Below are positions 28,166 to 36,527 of a stretch of 36,527 nucleotides of DNA, piece by piece. The translations under genes and the position numbers were made by a program. Position 1 is the stretch's first letter; every line of letters begins with the position of its first letter. The stretch is taken from positions 1 through 36,527 of the forward strand of contig RBZT01000216.1 of NCBI GenBank assembly GCA_003693705.1. The letters are read 5' to 3'. Origin of the DNA: Polymyxa betae. Taxonomy: Eukaryota; Endomyxa; Phytomyxea; Plasmodiophorida; Plasmodiophoridae. Below the pieces are notes generated by a model. That model saw only the letters and a list, made by a program, of their open reading frames with translations. It had not been told where the DNA came from and did no database searches.

Positions 28166-28280
28166 CTGCGTGGACCTGCGTTTACCAACGTTTTTGTCCT
28201 GCGAATTTTCACGGCCACTTTGCAAGTTCACGCAGAACTTTGCACATGGAATTGCGTGGGATCGCAGGTTCTGTTCGCAG
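28166..28280. repeat. subterminal CTGCG/CGCAG cluster upstream of the hAT gene
   Basis: CTGCG at 28166, 28176 and 28199, then the inverse CGCAG at 28231, 28263 and 28276. hAT transposases bind short repeated subterminal motifs next to the TIRs, so this is a plausible binding region; the exact element end is not found. Confidence 0.5.
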
Positions 28281-28440
28281 ATATTGGCGGAGCATTGCAG
28301 ATATTTGCATGAAAACTAATTCGCTTTTAGGATAGGGCATTAATTGTAATTATATTAAACAGAGATTTCTTTTCGAGTTTATTACGTTAGTTAGAACGAA
28401 GCACCGAAAGCAAAAAATCCAAGATTAGTTTAGCAAAAAA
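28281..28440. other. spacer, nothing seen
   Basis: Short AT-rich stretch between the hAT upstream region and an Ala/Gln-rich reading frame. No motif recognised. Confidence 0.3.
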
Positions 28441-28654
28441 CAGCAGCTGTACCAGTACAGCATCTGGCCGCCCCAGCTGCATCAGCACAAAAAAACAGCA
28501 GTATAGATTGCCATCCGCTCCAGCAGGTTCAGCAACTTCAGCACCACGAGCAACAGCTCGGGCACGTTCAGCTCAAACAGCAACGACCCGTGCAAAGGGA
28601 GCAGAGCAACGACCATTGAAAGCAATAAAACGTTGGAAGAAATTAAAAGCATGA
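28441..28654 (+). CDS. possible Ala/Arg- or Gln-rich low-complexity reading frame
   Basis: From about 28510 to TGA at 28652 one plus frame reads PSAPAGSATSAPRATARARS, then RAKGAEQRPLKAIKRWKKLK, basic and Ala-rich like a linker-histone tail. An overlapping frame reads a Gln/His-rich repeat (QQVQQLQHHEQQL). There is no clear ATG. GCA/CAG-type repeats can create such frames by chance, so a real gene is uncertain. It directly precedes the tandem satellite. Confidence 0.25.
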
Positions 28655-30428
28655 ATAAACTAAGAAGGGAGAAAATTTGATAAATGGTCAGCATCCACAC
28701 TTGTGAAAAATCTTGCAAGATTACCATCGATTCGATAACTACATCGCTATGAAAACGCGAGTCGCCCAGCGTTAGCACGAGAACAATCAGCTAGCACAGG
28801 GTATAAGATCTATAGAATATATAAATAAACGAATTGAAATGATATAAGGGCCCAGAACGCCCTGCCCTGCAAGCGAAAAGGAGAAACCGTGAGTCCCATC
28901 AGCGACCGAAAAATAGAAAGATAAGAGCATTCGTAAAAACAGCCAACTATTCTAACAATTGCAGAGCACCTTAAAAAGCATCAATACACTGAGAAGTGAG
29001 AAAATTTCAAATGGGCAGCATCCATTCTAACCGAATATAATTTCCAAGTTTACCTTCAATTCGACCCCAATATCGTTTTCAAAACACGAACCGCCATGAT
29101 CTATGCGCGAGAGCAATCAGTGCAGTGTATACAAACAATAGAATAAACTAGCAGAAATGTTAGAAGTGTCAAGAAGGCCCTGCAGGTGAAAATGAGATCT
29201 CGTGCTTCCCATCAGCGAGGAGAGCCAAAAATATAGAAAGGAAAACGCATTCATATAAGCAATTAACAATTCTTAAACATACAGAAAATCTTCAAAAGCA
29301 TAAATAAATTGAAAGACAGAAATTTCTAAAAAGGGCACCATCCACCCTAGCCGACAAAATAGAATTAGAATACCTTCGATTCAATGTTATTTCAGCCCCG
29401 AACACTCGATCCGCCCCAATCTACACACGAGAAAGATCAGCGAAGGGTATACAAACAATATTGCAAACAAAAAACTATGTTAGATGGGCACAGAAGGCCC
29501 TGCAAGCAGAAAGGAGAAACATAGGCGTCCCATCAGCGGCGAGACCGAAAAAATCGAAAGAAACAATCATTGCTAAAAGCAACCAGCTATGTGAAATCAT
29601 AGGCATCCAATCAGAGATTCATATGAGCAGCCAACTGTTTTAATAAATGCAGAAAAACTTTAAAAGCATTAATGAACTGAGAACAGATAAAATTCAAAAA
29701 TGGGCAGCACCAGCCTCGCAGATAAAAATTTACAGATTACATTCGTTTCGGCACCATTATCCCCAAAAAAGCTCAAGCCACCCCGATCCATACACGCAAA
29801 TAGTCAGTACATTGTATACAAACTGCAGAGAAAATAATCAGTCGTGCTATACTGCCCCAAAAAGCACTTCAAGGAAAACGGATTTACAATCATATGAGTC
29901 CCATCAGCTGCGAGACCGAAAAACATGTACAGAAAAAGCATTCATAAAAGCAGCCAACTGTTTGAATAAACTCAGAAAACTTATAAAAACATTAATAAAC
30001 TGAGAAAAGATAAAACTTCGAAAATGGGCAGCATCCACCTAGCCGAAAAAAAATATACAGGTTACCTTCGTTTCGACGCCATTATCGCCACGAAAGCTCG
30101 GGCCACCCAGATCTGTACACGAAAACAATCAGCACAGGGTATATAAAATTACAGATCAAACAAACAGTCGTGCCATACTGGCCCAGAAAGCCCTTCAAGC
30201 GAAAAGATGGAATCATCTGCCTCCCATCAGAGACAAGACCGAAGAAAATGTACAGAAAACTCATTCATAAAAGCAGCCAACTGTTTGTATAAATTCAGAA
30301 AACTTATAAAAACATTAATAAACTGAGAAAAGATAAAACTTCGAAAATGGTCAGCATCCACCCTAGCCGAAAGAAATTATACAGATTACCTTCGATTCGA
30401 CGCCATTATCGCCACGAAAGCTCGGGCC
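28636..30428. repeat. tandem satellite, about 320-370-bp unit, 5-6 copies
   Basis: The anchor string GGCAGCATCCAC (or near variants) recurs at 28686, 29013, 29333, 29702, 30026 and 30349 (spacings 327, 320, 369, 324, 323). Shared blocks per unit include AAAGCATTAATAAACTGAGA, AATCAGCACAGGGTATA, AAGGCCCTGCAAGCGAAAA and TCCCATCAGC. The last two units are nearly identical over their AGCAGCCAACTGTTTG…TCGAAAATGG part, whereas the first three are clearly diverged. No long reading frame is shared between units. Confidence 0.85.
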
Positions 30429-31275
30429 ATTAAGAACTGTACCATGACTGATGGCGACAATCGATCTGGTGAGGAACATGTCCTCTTCCGAAGTCCATGA
30501 TTTTGCCTTTCCCATGCTATTGCAAAATTCGGAGAATAAAAAATGCGGAATTTTATAAGATTTGTTTGGAAAATCGAAGAACTTTCTGCATAGATTTCTA
30601 TTAGCTTTGAGAGCTATCGTGAGCAGAATAGCTCCGAATGACGCAAAATCAAATTTGATATTGTTTTTGGCTCGGCGGTGGGGCTTGTTTTAAAGCTAAA
30701 TTTTGCATTACCTCTCCGTTTAAGCTCCGAGGTGGAGACGCTCTTGGATTGCTAATTTAGCCCTCATTGCTGTTGCTGCCTCCAAACGACATCTGCCTCT
30801 CGTTGTTCTGGTTGCTGATTCTGGAGACCCTAGCTGTTGAAGTCGCTCCTTCCAACACAGCTGTCAAACAGGCACAAGCATGAATTGATACTGTACTGAC
30901 TTTTCATCAGCTAGATGCAGGCCCGACTGCTGCAGTTGCTGATGAAAGACCGGCTCGGGCAGCCTGTGTTGTTGGCCTTACCTAAATTAATGGATTCGCC
31001 ACTACCTAAACTCCTTCGCTAATTACTGCAAAGGCTGTTACTGAATCGGCTTCTATTTGCACCGGTTGATGCTCTAAGGCACTTGTTAAATTGGCAGTTT
31101 CCGATTTAGGTGTTGTTAGGGCTCCTGCATAGATTCTCGACTATATCGCTGCAGCCGAAAAGTATCCCGTCGATCTCGAAGGAATTCTGTTTTGTATTTG
31201 TAATCTCACATCAATTTAATTTGTCAATAAACATCGCTTAAGGCTCGTTTTGTTGCTGTCATCCCTTACATGTTA
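30429..31275. other. unassigned region with a decayed plus-strand reading frame
   Basis: Around 30830-31190 plus-strand pieces read like protein between stops: VEVAPSNTAVKQAQA, TVLTFHQLDAGPTAAVADER, TAKAVTESASICTG and ALVKLAVSDLGVVRAPA. Ala/Val-rich, no family recognised. The left 400 bp shows nothing. Confidence 0.3.
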
Positions 31276-31485
31276 CTACAACCTATATGGCAAATTTTTT
31301 GTCACAGTCAAACGCTTTATTAGATCCTTTGGTAAGATGGTTAACCCGTCCATCTTGTCTAACAAGCCTGATTGAATTGCAAAATATCCTGCGACGTTTT
31401 GAAATTTTCCCAGCATCACATTTGTTGGTGCGACAGTGTCCATGAAGACCCATCTGGACCAAGCATTGTTTTCTGGGTTCGTCAT
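31276..31485 (-). CDS. short ORF of unknown nature
   Basis: Minus strand: MTNPENNAWSRWVFMDTVAP, NVMLGKFQNVAGYFAIQSGL, LDKMDGLTILPKDLIKRLTV. It reads like protein but is overlapped on the plus strand by a hydrophobic frame (DQALFSGFVIGYIIGKRVSL), and I cannot tell which, if either, is real. Kept at low confidence. Confidence 0.2.
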   Translation of the reverse strand: MTNPENNAWSRWVFMDTVAPTNVMLGKFQNVAGYFAIQSGLLDKMDGLTILPKDLIKRLTVTKNLPYRL

Positions 31486-32608
31486 TGGCTATATCATTGG
31501 CAAACGTGTCTCTTTGCTATCGTTGATGCGGTTTTGGCCGAATCCAAAGACCTAAACCAGTCCACATACGCATGCATTATCGGCGGCTGATTCTGGTTTA
31601 CAGTTAAGATGCGAAACCATCTCGCTGCTGCAAACCAGATCAATGGCTTTGAAGATCGTCCCGTCGCAGCGAATTTAACTCTTAGCATGTGATTGCTCGC
31701 CTTTACTCCTTTCGAGTGTTCATGTTCACGAGAGCGGAACAGCTTTCCTTTATGGACAATTCTGTTGACGACCTCAAAACCACTTGATGCTGGTGATTTT
31801 ACGGTAATTTTTGAATTTCACATTATTTGACAAACAAAAACCTTCCAATTTTATTTCCTATAAATATTGCTTAAGTCTATCCAAACAGCTAAAATCTATA
31901 TGTTGCTACTTTTAAAGATCGAAATGAAGCAGTGTACATACACTGCCACGAGAAAACTAGGATCTACCTTTCAAAGCATTCAGGAGACATGAATCGAATG
32001 CGCTTGCTTCTCAATACTCCAAGAGCTGGGAATGATAGTTCTGGAAGAACTCGATAGGCTTCTCTTTCAAGCTTTGTAAGCTCATCGGTTGAGCGAATGA
32101 TGAGTTAAATTTCTCCACGCTTGCTCTGTAAGCGTCAATCTTGAGATATAGATCTTCACGAAATTTTCTTATCAGTTATTAACAGATAATGGCCCGAATA
32201 GTTTCGATGTCGGACCTAATTGCAGGACTTTATCTCGAAAGACATGAGTTCAATTGAGGATTGATCCATAAAGCTCTGCTCCTCCTCTCATGTTGCCCCG
32301 AACGTCCACATCCTTTGAGAGCTATTGGAAAACCGCTCATCATGGTACTGAAGCCTATAAGTGTAATTAACAGGATCGAAGGTCCTGGTTGGTCCCCAGT
32401 CCAGGACAGGGATCATTGTCAATAAGCGCAGTTTTCTCTCCGCAGACGCCAAAAAACCACCGTTATTTGACATCTGGGTCCTTGATAATGATACCATGGA
32501 AGAAAAACCGTGCGCTCTCAGTATCTACTTACTTCTTATAGTAGAGCTGAATCAGAGCGACAGTCGGTGCCCTTGATTCTTTCAGTGTCGGCTTCTAATA
32601 TAACTTCC
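31486..32608 (-). pseudogene. decayed minus-strand coding sequence, unidentified
   Basis: From about 32497 downward, three frames alternate: MVSLSRTQMSNNGGFLASAE; MRGGAELYGSILN followed by FRDKVLQLGPTSKLFGPLSV; and FREDLYLKIDAYRASVEKFN, QPMSLQSLKEKPIEFFQNYH and SAFDSCLLNALKG near 31960-32200. Each piece looks like real protein (amphipathic, conserved-looking Gly/Pro), but none matches a family I know. Between 31486 and 31950 I see nothing further. It lies just left of the Crypton start on the opposite strand. Confidence 0.35.
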
Positions 32609-34635
32609 ATGCAGTCCAGCAAAGATGCATCGTCCTCTCTGCCCGATGTTGGGATCGAGTAAAAGGTCCCCTTTTATCGGTTAGCTAAGCGGTGCGATGA
32701 CTCGGGAGCGAAGGGTAGGACGCGAGGGACCGGTGTCCTGCAACGGAGCGACGTCAAGGAGTCCTCAGATGCGGAGCGCCGGGGCACGGAATGGAACGGA
32801 GAGATGATCGGAGTGGAGCGGTGAGGGGATCGTAGTGGAGCGTAGGAAGGAAGGAGCGGTGCCGGTGAGACGGAGACGGAGCGGAGACGTTGGTCGGAGG
32901 GAAGACGGAGGTGAGGCGAGGCGAGAGAACGAAGCAATAGAGAGTCGGAGACGAGATGAAAAACGTATGAATTTTGGAGTTGATCGGTATGGTTGCGCGG
33001 AGGCCGCTCCTCGCCATTCATAGATGGGAGACGAGGGGACCCGCGCATTCCGTGACAGGGCTCTTCCCCTATAGGAGTCGTCAGCAGGGGCGCATCCCTC
33101 TGCGCAGCCCCTCAGGGAGGGCCTGTACGATTGCCTGGTGGTCGGCTGGGCGGCTGCGCGTACTGTCATGCTCAATGAGCATGACACCCGATCTTTCTTT
33201 GAACGTGCAGATGCACGAAGCAATTTACAGACGCATGCTCATAGCATCCTCATTAGGCCTAGTAGCACGTCAAATGCGTATTCTGCTCGCCATGAAGAAT
33301 CAAGAAATGGTGTATCGATAAAGGCTTCATGGCTGGTGTCACTGTTACCGGTGATAAGCTCCATCTCTTCTTGCACGAACAGGTTGTCGGAAGAGAATCA
33401 AAGAAGAAAAAGCGTAATGGAGAAGCTGCAACTCGGACCGTCGGGAAATCAACTGCTCTGGGCTACACCGCTGCCTTTGTTGAAGTTTGGCGACAGCAAA
33501 CAGCTAATGAATACCCATCTAAATCCCCGGGACTGCAACGTCAAACGACTCTTGACACATGCCGAACACGAAACGCAACAGCATCATAAGGCGAATTTTG
33601 TTGATCTGAGGCATCGGAACTCTTCTTGATGGATACACCACCACCCATCAGATGGTCAAGATTGCTGACGCCTTCTGGAGAAGAGAAAGGGATTTCGGCC
33701 AAAGTTTGAGGAACTGTGTGGCTTCTTCATTTCTCATTACGCTTTGCTACGAGGGCAGACGGTCCGGAATCTGGATTAGCCGAAATACACTCTGTGCTTT
33801 TGGAGAATGAAGGCTTCTCAACCTGTTATGCACTCGTTTTCGTTGTCCGGGTAGGGAAGACGAACCAATTCGGCCGCAATGAGCTCGGTGCTTGTAGTCG
33901 CACAAAAGACTTTCGAATCTGTCCTTTCGGAGCGTGCGCTCTGTATTTATTCTGGCGGTAACACTTCGAAAAGTATTGGTTTCCAGACCTTACAACAAGT
34001 GAAGACTGGTTTGACATAAAGCCCTTCAAAAGCGGACAAAATTCAACTACAGCCATTGACGATGGAACCCATAAAGCATCGATCGATATGTCGTTTAAAG
34101 AGGACGGATTGTCTACTAAATCGAAGACCCACGCTGATAGAGGCTCTGGAGCGAGCGAGAATGGCTGAATTGGCGGATGCCACAGAAAACCAGATACGTC
34201 GTCTCGGCCGTTGGAATAATCAATCAATGGAAAACTGTTATTTGACGAATCTACCGAGAGAAGCAATTAGTATCCGCCTAATTCTGGAAGTTCCTTTCTT
34301 CAGCGAGCCGCTATTGATCCTCCGTTGTCTCTCAAACGAATGATCTTTCCTGAGGTTGAAGTCAACCTCGAGAGAATAAATTCAGGCCAAATCAGGATAC
34401 GATCGCAGCCAGAGGCTTTCTGGAACTACTAGACCGACTCAAAACTGTTATATTACAAGACTCGGAATTACTTAAACAGCGGTATCCTTCACATCCTTTG
34501 TGGGGACATGCTCTGTTTTCTTCCGAGCTGTACCTTCAGTTTATACAAGACCTTCAACGAGCCCTAGATGTCAGCACTGACCCGACCGAACACATCTTGC
34601 AAACAGCTAGGGTTGATTTGTCGACTAAACGATGA
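32609..34635 (+). pseudogene. Crypton-type tyrosine recombinase, split by a solo LTR
   Basis: ATG at 32609 (MQSSKDASSSLPDL) is interrupted at 32647 by the LTR. Past it the frame continues as LNVQMHEAIYRRMLIASSLG, then after a shift MAGVTVTGDKLHLFLHEQVV, KSTALGYTAAFVEVWRQQTA, and in other frames LTHAEHETQQHHKANFVD, TTTHQMVKIADAFWRRERDF and VASSFLITLCYEGRRSGI (first catalytic Arg region). Next come KDFRICPFGACALYLFWR, then THADRGSGA with the H-x-x-R pair (34130-34141) and MAELADATENQIRRLGRWNN followed by MENCYLTNLPR with the nucleophilic Tyr. The C-terminal part GFLELLDRLKTVILQDSELL ends at 34635. All elements of a Crypton recombinase, which integrates circular DNA by Tyr chemistry, are visible; about six frame changes make it dead. 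Similar proteins are known from fungi and oomycetes. Confidence 0.85.
32647..33186 (-). mobile_element. solo LTR (540 bp) with CCCGA target duplication
   Basis: Begins TGTTGGGATCGAG and ends CATGACA (TG…CA), flanked by CCCGA at 32642-32646 and 33187-33191. It aligns along its whole length with the LTR at 35846-36392 at high identity, with a few indels. No internal region is present, so LTR-LTR recombination has removed it. The plus strand is strongly purine-rich, with iterated GGAGCG-type strings. Judged by the polypurine tract of the second copy, element sense is minus. Reading frames seen across it are chance products of composition. Confidence 0.95.
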
Positions 34636-34879
34636 ATACTGCATGAAGTTCTTCGTATAGAGGTAGAGTCGTATAGCGATAGGGTTTTCTTTGGAATGAC
34701 TCTGAGAATATGTCAGTAAAACTAATTGTTCATTGCTAGTCAAGGCCTCTCTTGTCAATCCTCAATATACTCTTCCCAAACTTTGTCTTCTGCTGTCGGG
34801 ATGTTCCTCAAGGCATCCCATCCCCACCCAGAATTGTCTTTCAATCGTTGGAAGAGAGTGTAGGAGCTACGCAGCTGGC
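34636..34879. other. spacer between Crypton and hAT copy 2
   Basis: No feature recognised in about 240 bp; it may include the hAT 5' terminus. Confidence 0.3.
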
Positions 34880-35845
34880 ATGTTTTGTTGCAAATGCTGT
34901 AAAGCTGCAATAAGAAAACAGCATGGAAGGATCGCAAATTTTAGAAGGCATTTGTTGAAGTTCCATCGTGAACATTTTGCTGTCAAGTCAAATCAAAGCG
35001 AGACTAGAAAATTTTGGAATAACGACGGGGGTGCAAAACGGAAACATCAAGGCACAGGAGTGACAGGACCTTTCACATCAGCAGACAAGGAATTTGCAGG
35101 CCAACGGCTGACAGCTTGGATTGTTCAGCATGGCCTGCCTTTCGCGGTCGTTGAGCAGGACAACTTTGCTGAATTTTGCAGCCATCATATCTTTTGCCAA
35201 CCCGTAAAACGGCTCGCAACCGGATCCTGAAACTTGGCGAGAGGAAAAGGCCAAAGTGAGAATTGTGTTGAGGAATGAGGTTGTGAAGCATCAGCGAAGA
35301 GTCGGTCTGACCACCGATATATATATATCTGCTTCCAAGAGAGGCTACATGATTATTTCCCTACTTTATATCGAAAATGAGTATTCTCGCTTTTATTCGT
35401 GTCATGTATCCTCATTCCGGAGAGCGTTTGGCTGAAAACATCATATCCAAGCAGTCGTTTTATGGACGGAACATTGCAGAAAAGCGTTTGGACAATTACT
35501 GGCGATAACGCCACTACAAACAGTGCTATGCTCACACATATTGGCAAGAAAGTTGCCAGATGCGATGTCTCAATACGAATAACACTCGATGGCAGAAGAC
35601 TCCTCAGCTCGGGATGAAAATTCTCCGCTTCATGATCGACATCAAACCGGTGGGCTATTGCGATGTATAATATAGATCATGTTTTACAGCTCGCTCATAA
35701 GGAGGGACTGAAGCACTGTCCTCCCATTGATGCTGCAATCGGGAGATTCAAAGAATTGGCCAAAATAATATCGGATGCTCCTAAGTTGCCTGAGGCCCTA
35801 TCAGCAGTATGTTCAAGCCTAAACATTAATTGGGAAGTTCCACAG
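34880..35845 (+). pseudogene. hAT-family transposase, copy 2, truncated by an LTR element
   Basis: From ATG at 34880: MFCCKCCKAAIRKQHGRIAN followed by FRRHLLKFHREHF, a BED-type zinc finger; KEFAGQRLTAWIVQHGLPFA and VVEQDNFAEFC; then in shifted frames VVKHQRRVGLTTDIYISASK (first Asp region), MDGTLQKSVWTITGDNATTN (second Asp region), NIDHVLQLAHKEGLKH (the H-x-L-Q-L block) and AAIGRFKELAKII with ALSAVCSSLNINWEVPQ. There the 3' LTR of another element cuts it at 35846. It parallels copy 1 block for block (AIGRF; C-S-L-N-I-x-W), so the two are one family in opposite orientation. The catalytic Glu and dimerisation region are missing. Several frame changes are present. Confidence 0.88.
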
Positions 35846-36392
35846 TGTTAGGATCGAGTAAAAAGTCCCTTTTATTGGTTAGATAAGCGGTGCGATGACT
35901 CGGGAGCAGAGGGTAGGACGCGGGGGACCGGTGTTCTGCAACGGAGCGACGTCAGGGAGTCCTCGGAGGCGGAGCGGCGGGGCACGGAGTGGAGCGGAGA
36001 GAGGGTCGGAGTGGAGCGGTGAGGGGATCGTAGTGGAGCGTAGGAAGGACGTACGGAGCGGTGCCGGTGAGACGGAGGCGGAGCGGAGACGAAGGTCGGA
36101 GGGGAGTCGGAGGTGAGTCGAGGCGAGAGAACGAAGCAATAGAGAGTCGGAGACGAGATGAGAAACGTATGAATTTTGGAGTTGATCGGAATGGTTGCGT
36201 GGAGGCCGCTCCTCGCCATTCATAGTAGGGAGACGAGGGGACCCGCGCAGTCCGTGACAGTTAGGGCTCTTCCCCTATAGGAATCGTCAGCAGGGGCGCA
36301 GCCCTCTGCGCAGCCCCTCAGGAAGGGCCAGTACGACTGCCTGGTGGTCGGCTGGGCGGCTGCGAGTACTGTCATGCTCAATGGGCATGACA
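35846..36392 (-). mobile_element. 3' LTR of a Ty3/gypsy (chromovirus-like) element
   Basis: TGTTAGGATCGAG…CATGACA, 547 bp, a close relative of the solo LTR at 32647-33186. A polypurine tract (minus sense AAGAGGGGGGCGA) abuts its right edge, and Pol C-terminal sequence follows, so this is the 3' LTR of a minus-strand element whose body lies to the right, outside the window. Its insertion cuts hAT copy 2 after CCACAG. The target duplication partner is outside the window. Confidence 0.92.
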
Positions 36393-36405
36393 TCGCCCCC
36401 CTCTT
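36393..36405 (-). promoter_or_regulatory. polypurine tract
   Basis: Minus sense AAGAGGGGGGCGA immediately precedes the LTR, the position of the plus-strand DNA primer in reverse transcription. It fixes the element's orientation. The Pol frame reads through it (KRGA). Confidence 0.8.
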
Positions 36406-36527
36406 AGGCCTGGAGCGATTAGTCAGAGCGGGTCCTGGCCGGTCAGGGTGTCGCCGATGGAAGGCATCGATCTCGTTCTGCAGTGCGGGAGTCGGGTCCA
36501 ATGATGCGGCGGGTTCCCAGGTTCGTT
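36406..36527 (-). CDS. Ty3/gypsy Pol C-terminus (chromodomain end), partial
   Basis: The minus frame entering from the right edge reads RTWEPAASLDPTPALQNEID and AFHRRHPDRPG. T-W-E-P..-L is the end of a chromodomain, the histone-mark reader fused to integrase in chromoviruses, followed by the usual short tail. The frame continues through the polypurine tract and into the LTR, stopping at 36220. This part shows no break, so the element may be younger than its neighbours. Only about 40 residues are visible. Confidence 0.75.

Noticed and set aside
28636-30428. CRISPR array
   Set aside because: Unit length (about 325 bp), diverged repeats and a eukaryotic context exclude it; this is a satellite.
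31260-31690. Mpv17/PMP22 or other membrane-protein match on the plus strand
   Set aside because: Only a short hydrophobic run (DQALFSGFVIG) suggested it; the other conserved blocks are absent or need forcing.
32674-33223. Long minus-strand Ser/Arg/Pro-rich ORFs over the LTRs (also 35872-36223)
   Set aside because: They are the complement of the purine-rich LTR; composition, not coding, keeps them open. Both LTR copies show the same artefact.

Overview
The window comes from a nuclear chromosome of a microbial eukaryote. It holds no intact conventional host gene that I can name, and is almost entirely a graveyard of transposable elements (TEs) nested in one another, plus one AT-rich island of small intronless genes. 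The eukaryotic evidence is: two very short GT-AG introns (35 and 47 nt) whose removal restores a Harbinger transposase frame; a third GTAAGT donor at 26586; LTR retrotransposons with chromodomain-type Pol; and piggyBac, Harbinger, pogo, hAT and Crypton-type DNA transposons. This mix is seen in oomycetes and other protists and in early-diverging fungi; I cannot choose between them from sequence alone.

Layout. 1-3.1 kb: a Ty3/gypsy Gag-Pol fragment (minus) against a piggyBac-like transposase (plus) split by a 1.05 kb MITE. 3.5-5.7 kb: a Harbinger transposase with its Myb/SANT-like partner gene in convergent orientation. 6.2-7.0 kb: a tyrosine-recombinase (Crypton-type) N-terminal half. 7.1-9.5 kb: gypsy integrase (minus) and copia remnants (plus). 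9.8-11.8 kb: a Myb/SANT-like gene and a Ty3 Gag-protease (both minus). 12.2-13.1 kb: a diverged tandem repeat and a second Harbinger remnant. 13.2-16.3 kb: the AT-rich island with six small ORFs, mostly one strand, zinc-finger and acidic/coiled-coil proteins, a repeated intergenic motif and a divergent promoter with iterated TCAGTCAA sites. 16.9-20.7 kb: a tRNA-like (SINE-type) remnant, a Gag-protease element with a primer-binding site, a TGACCTAC cluster, a DIRS-like reverse transcriptase and a gypsy gag. 20.9-26.6 kb: unidentified decayed genes, a pogo element with terminal inverted repeats (TIRs), and a palindrome-rich TA-flanked MITE sitting in a reading frame. 26.8-28.3 kb: a hAT transposase. 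28.6-30.4 kb: a tandem satellite of about 325 bp. 32.6-34.6 kb: a Crypton recombinase split by a solo LTR. 34.9-36.5 kb: a second hAT cut by an LTR retrotransposon that runs off the window.

Three insertions (at 1.6, 25.6 and 32.6 kb) can be read to the base: each has a target-site duplication, and removing the insert with one duplication joins the interrupted reading frame in phase. The AT-rich island is the best candidate for something undescribed: it looks like an integrated fragment of a DNA virus, polinton-like virus or linear plasmid. Most elements are dead, carrying frameshifts and isolated in-frame stops. Five of the stops are TGA in otherwise coherent frames, which would fit CGA-to-TGA decay.
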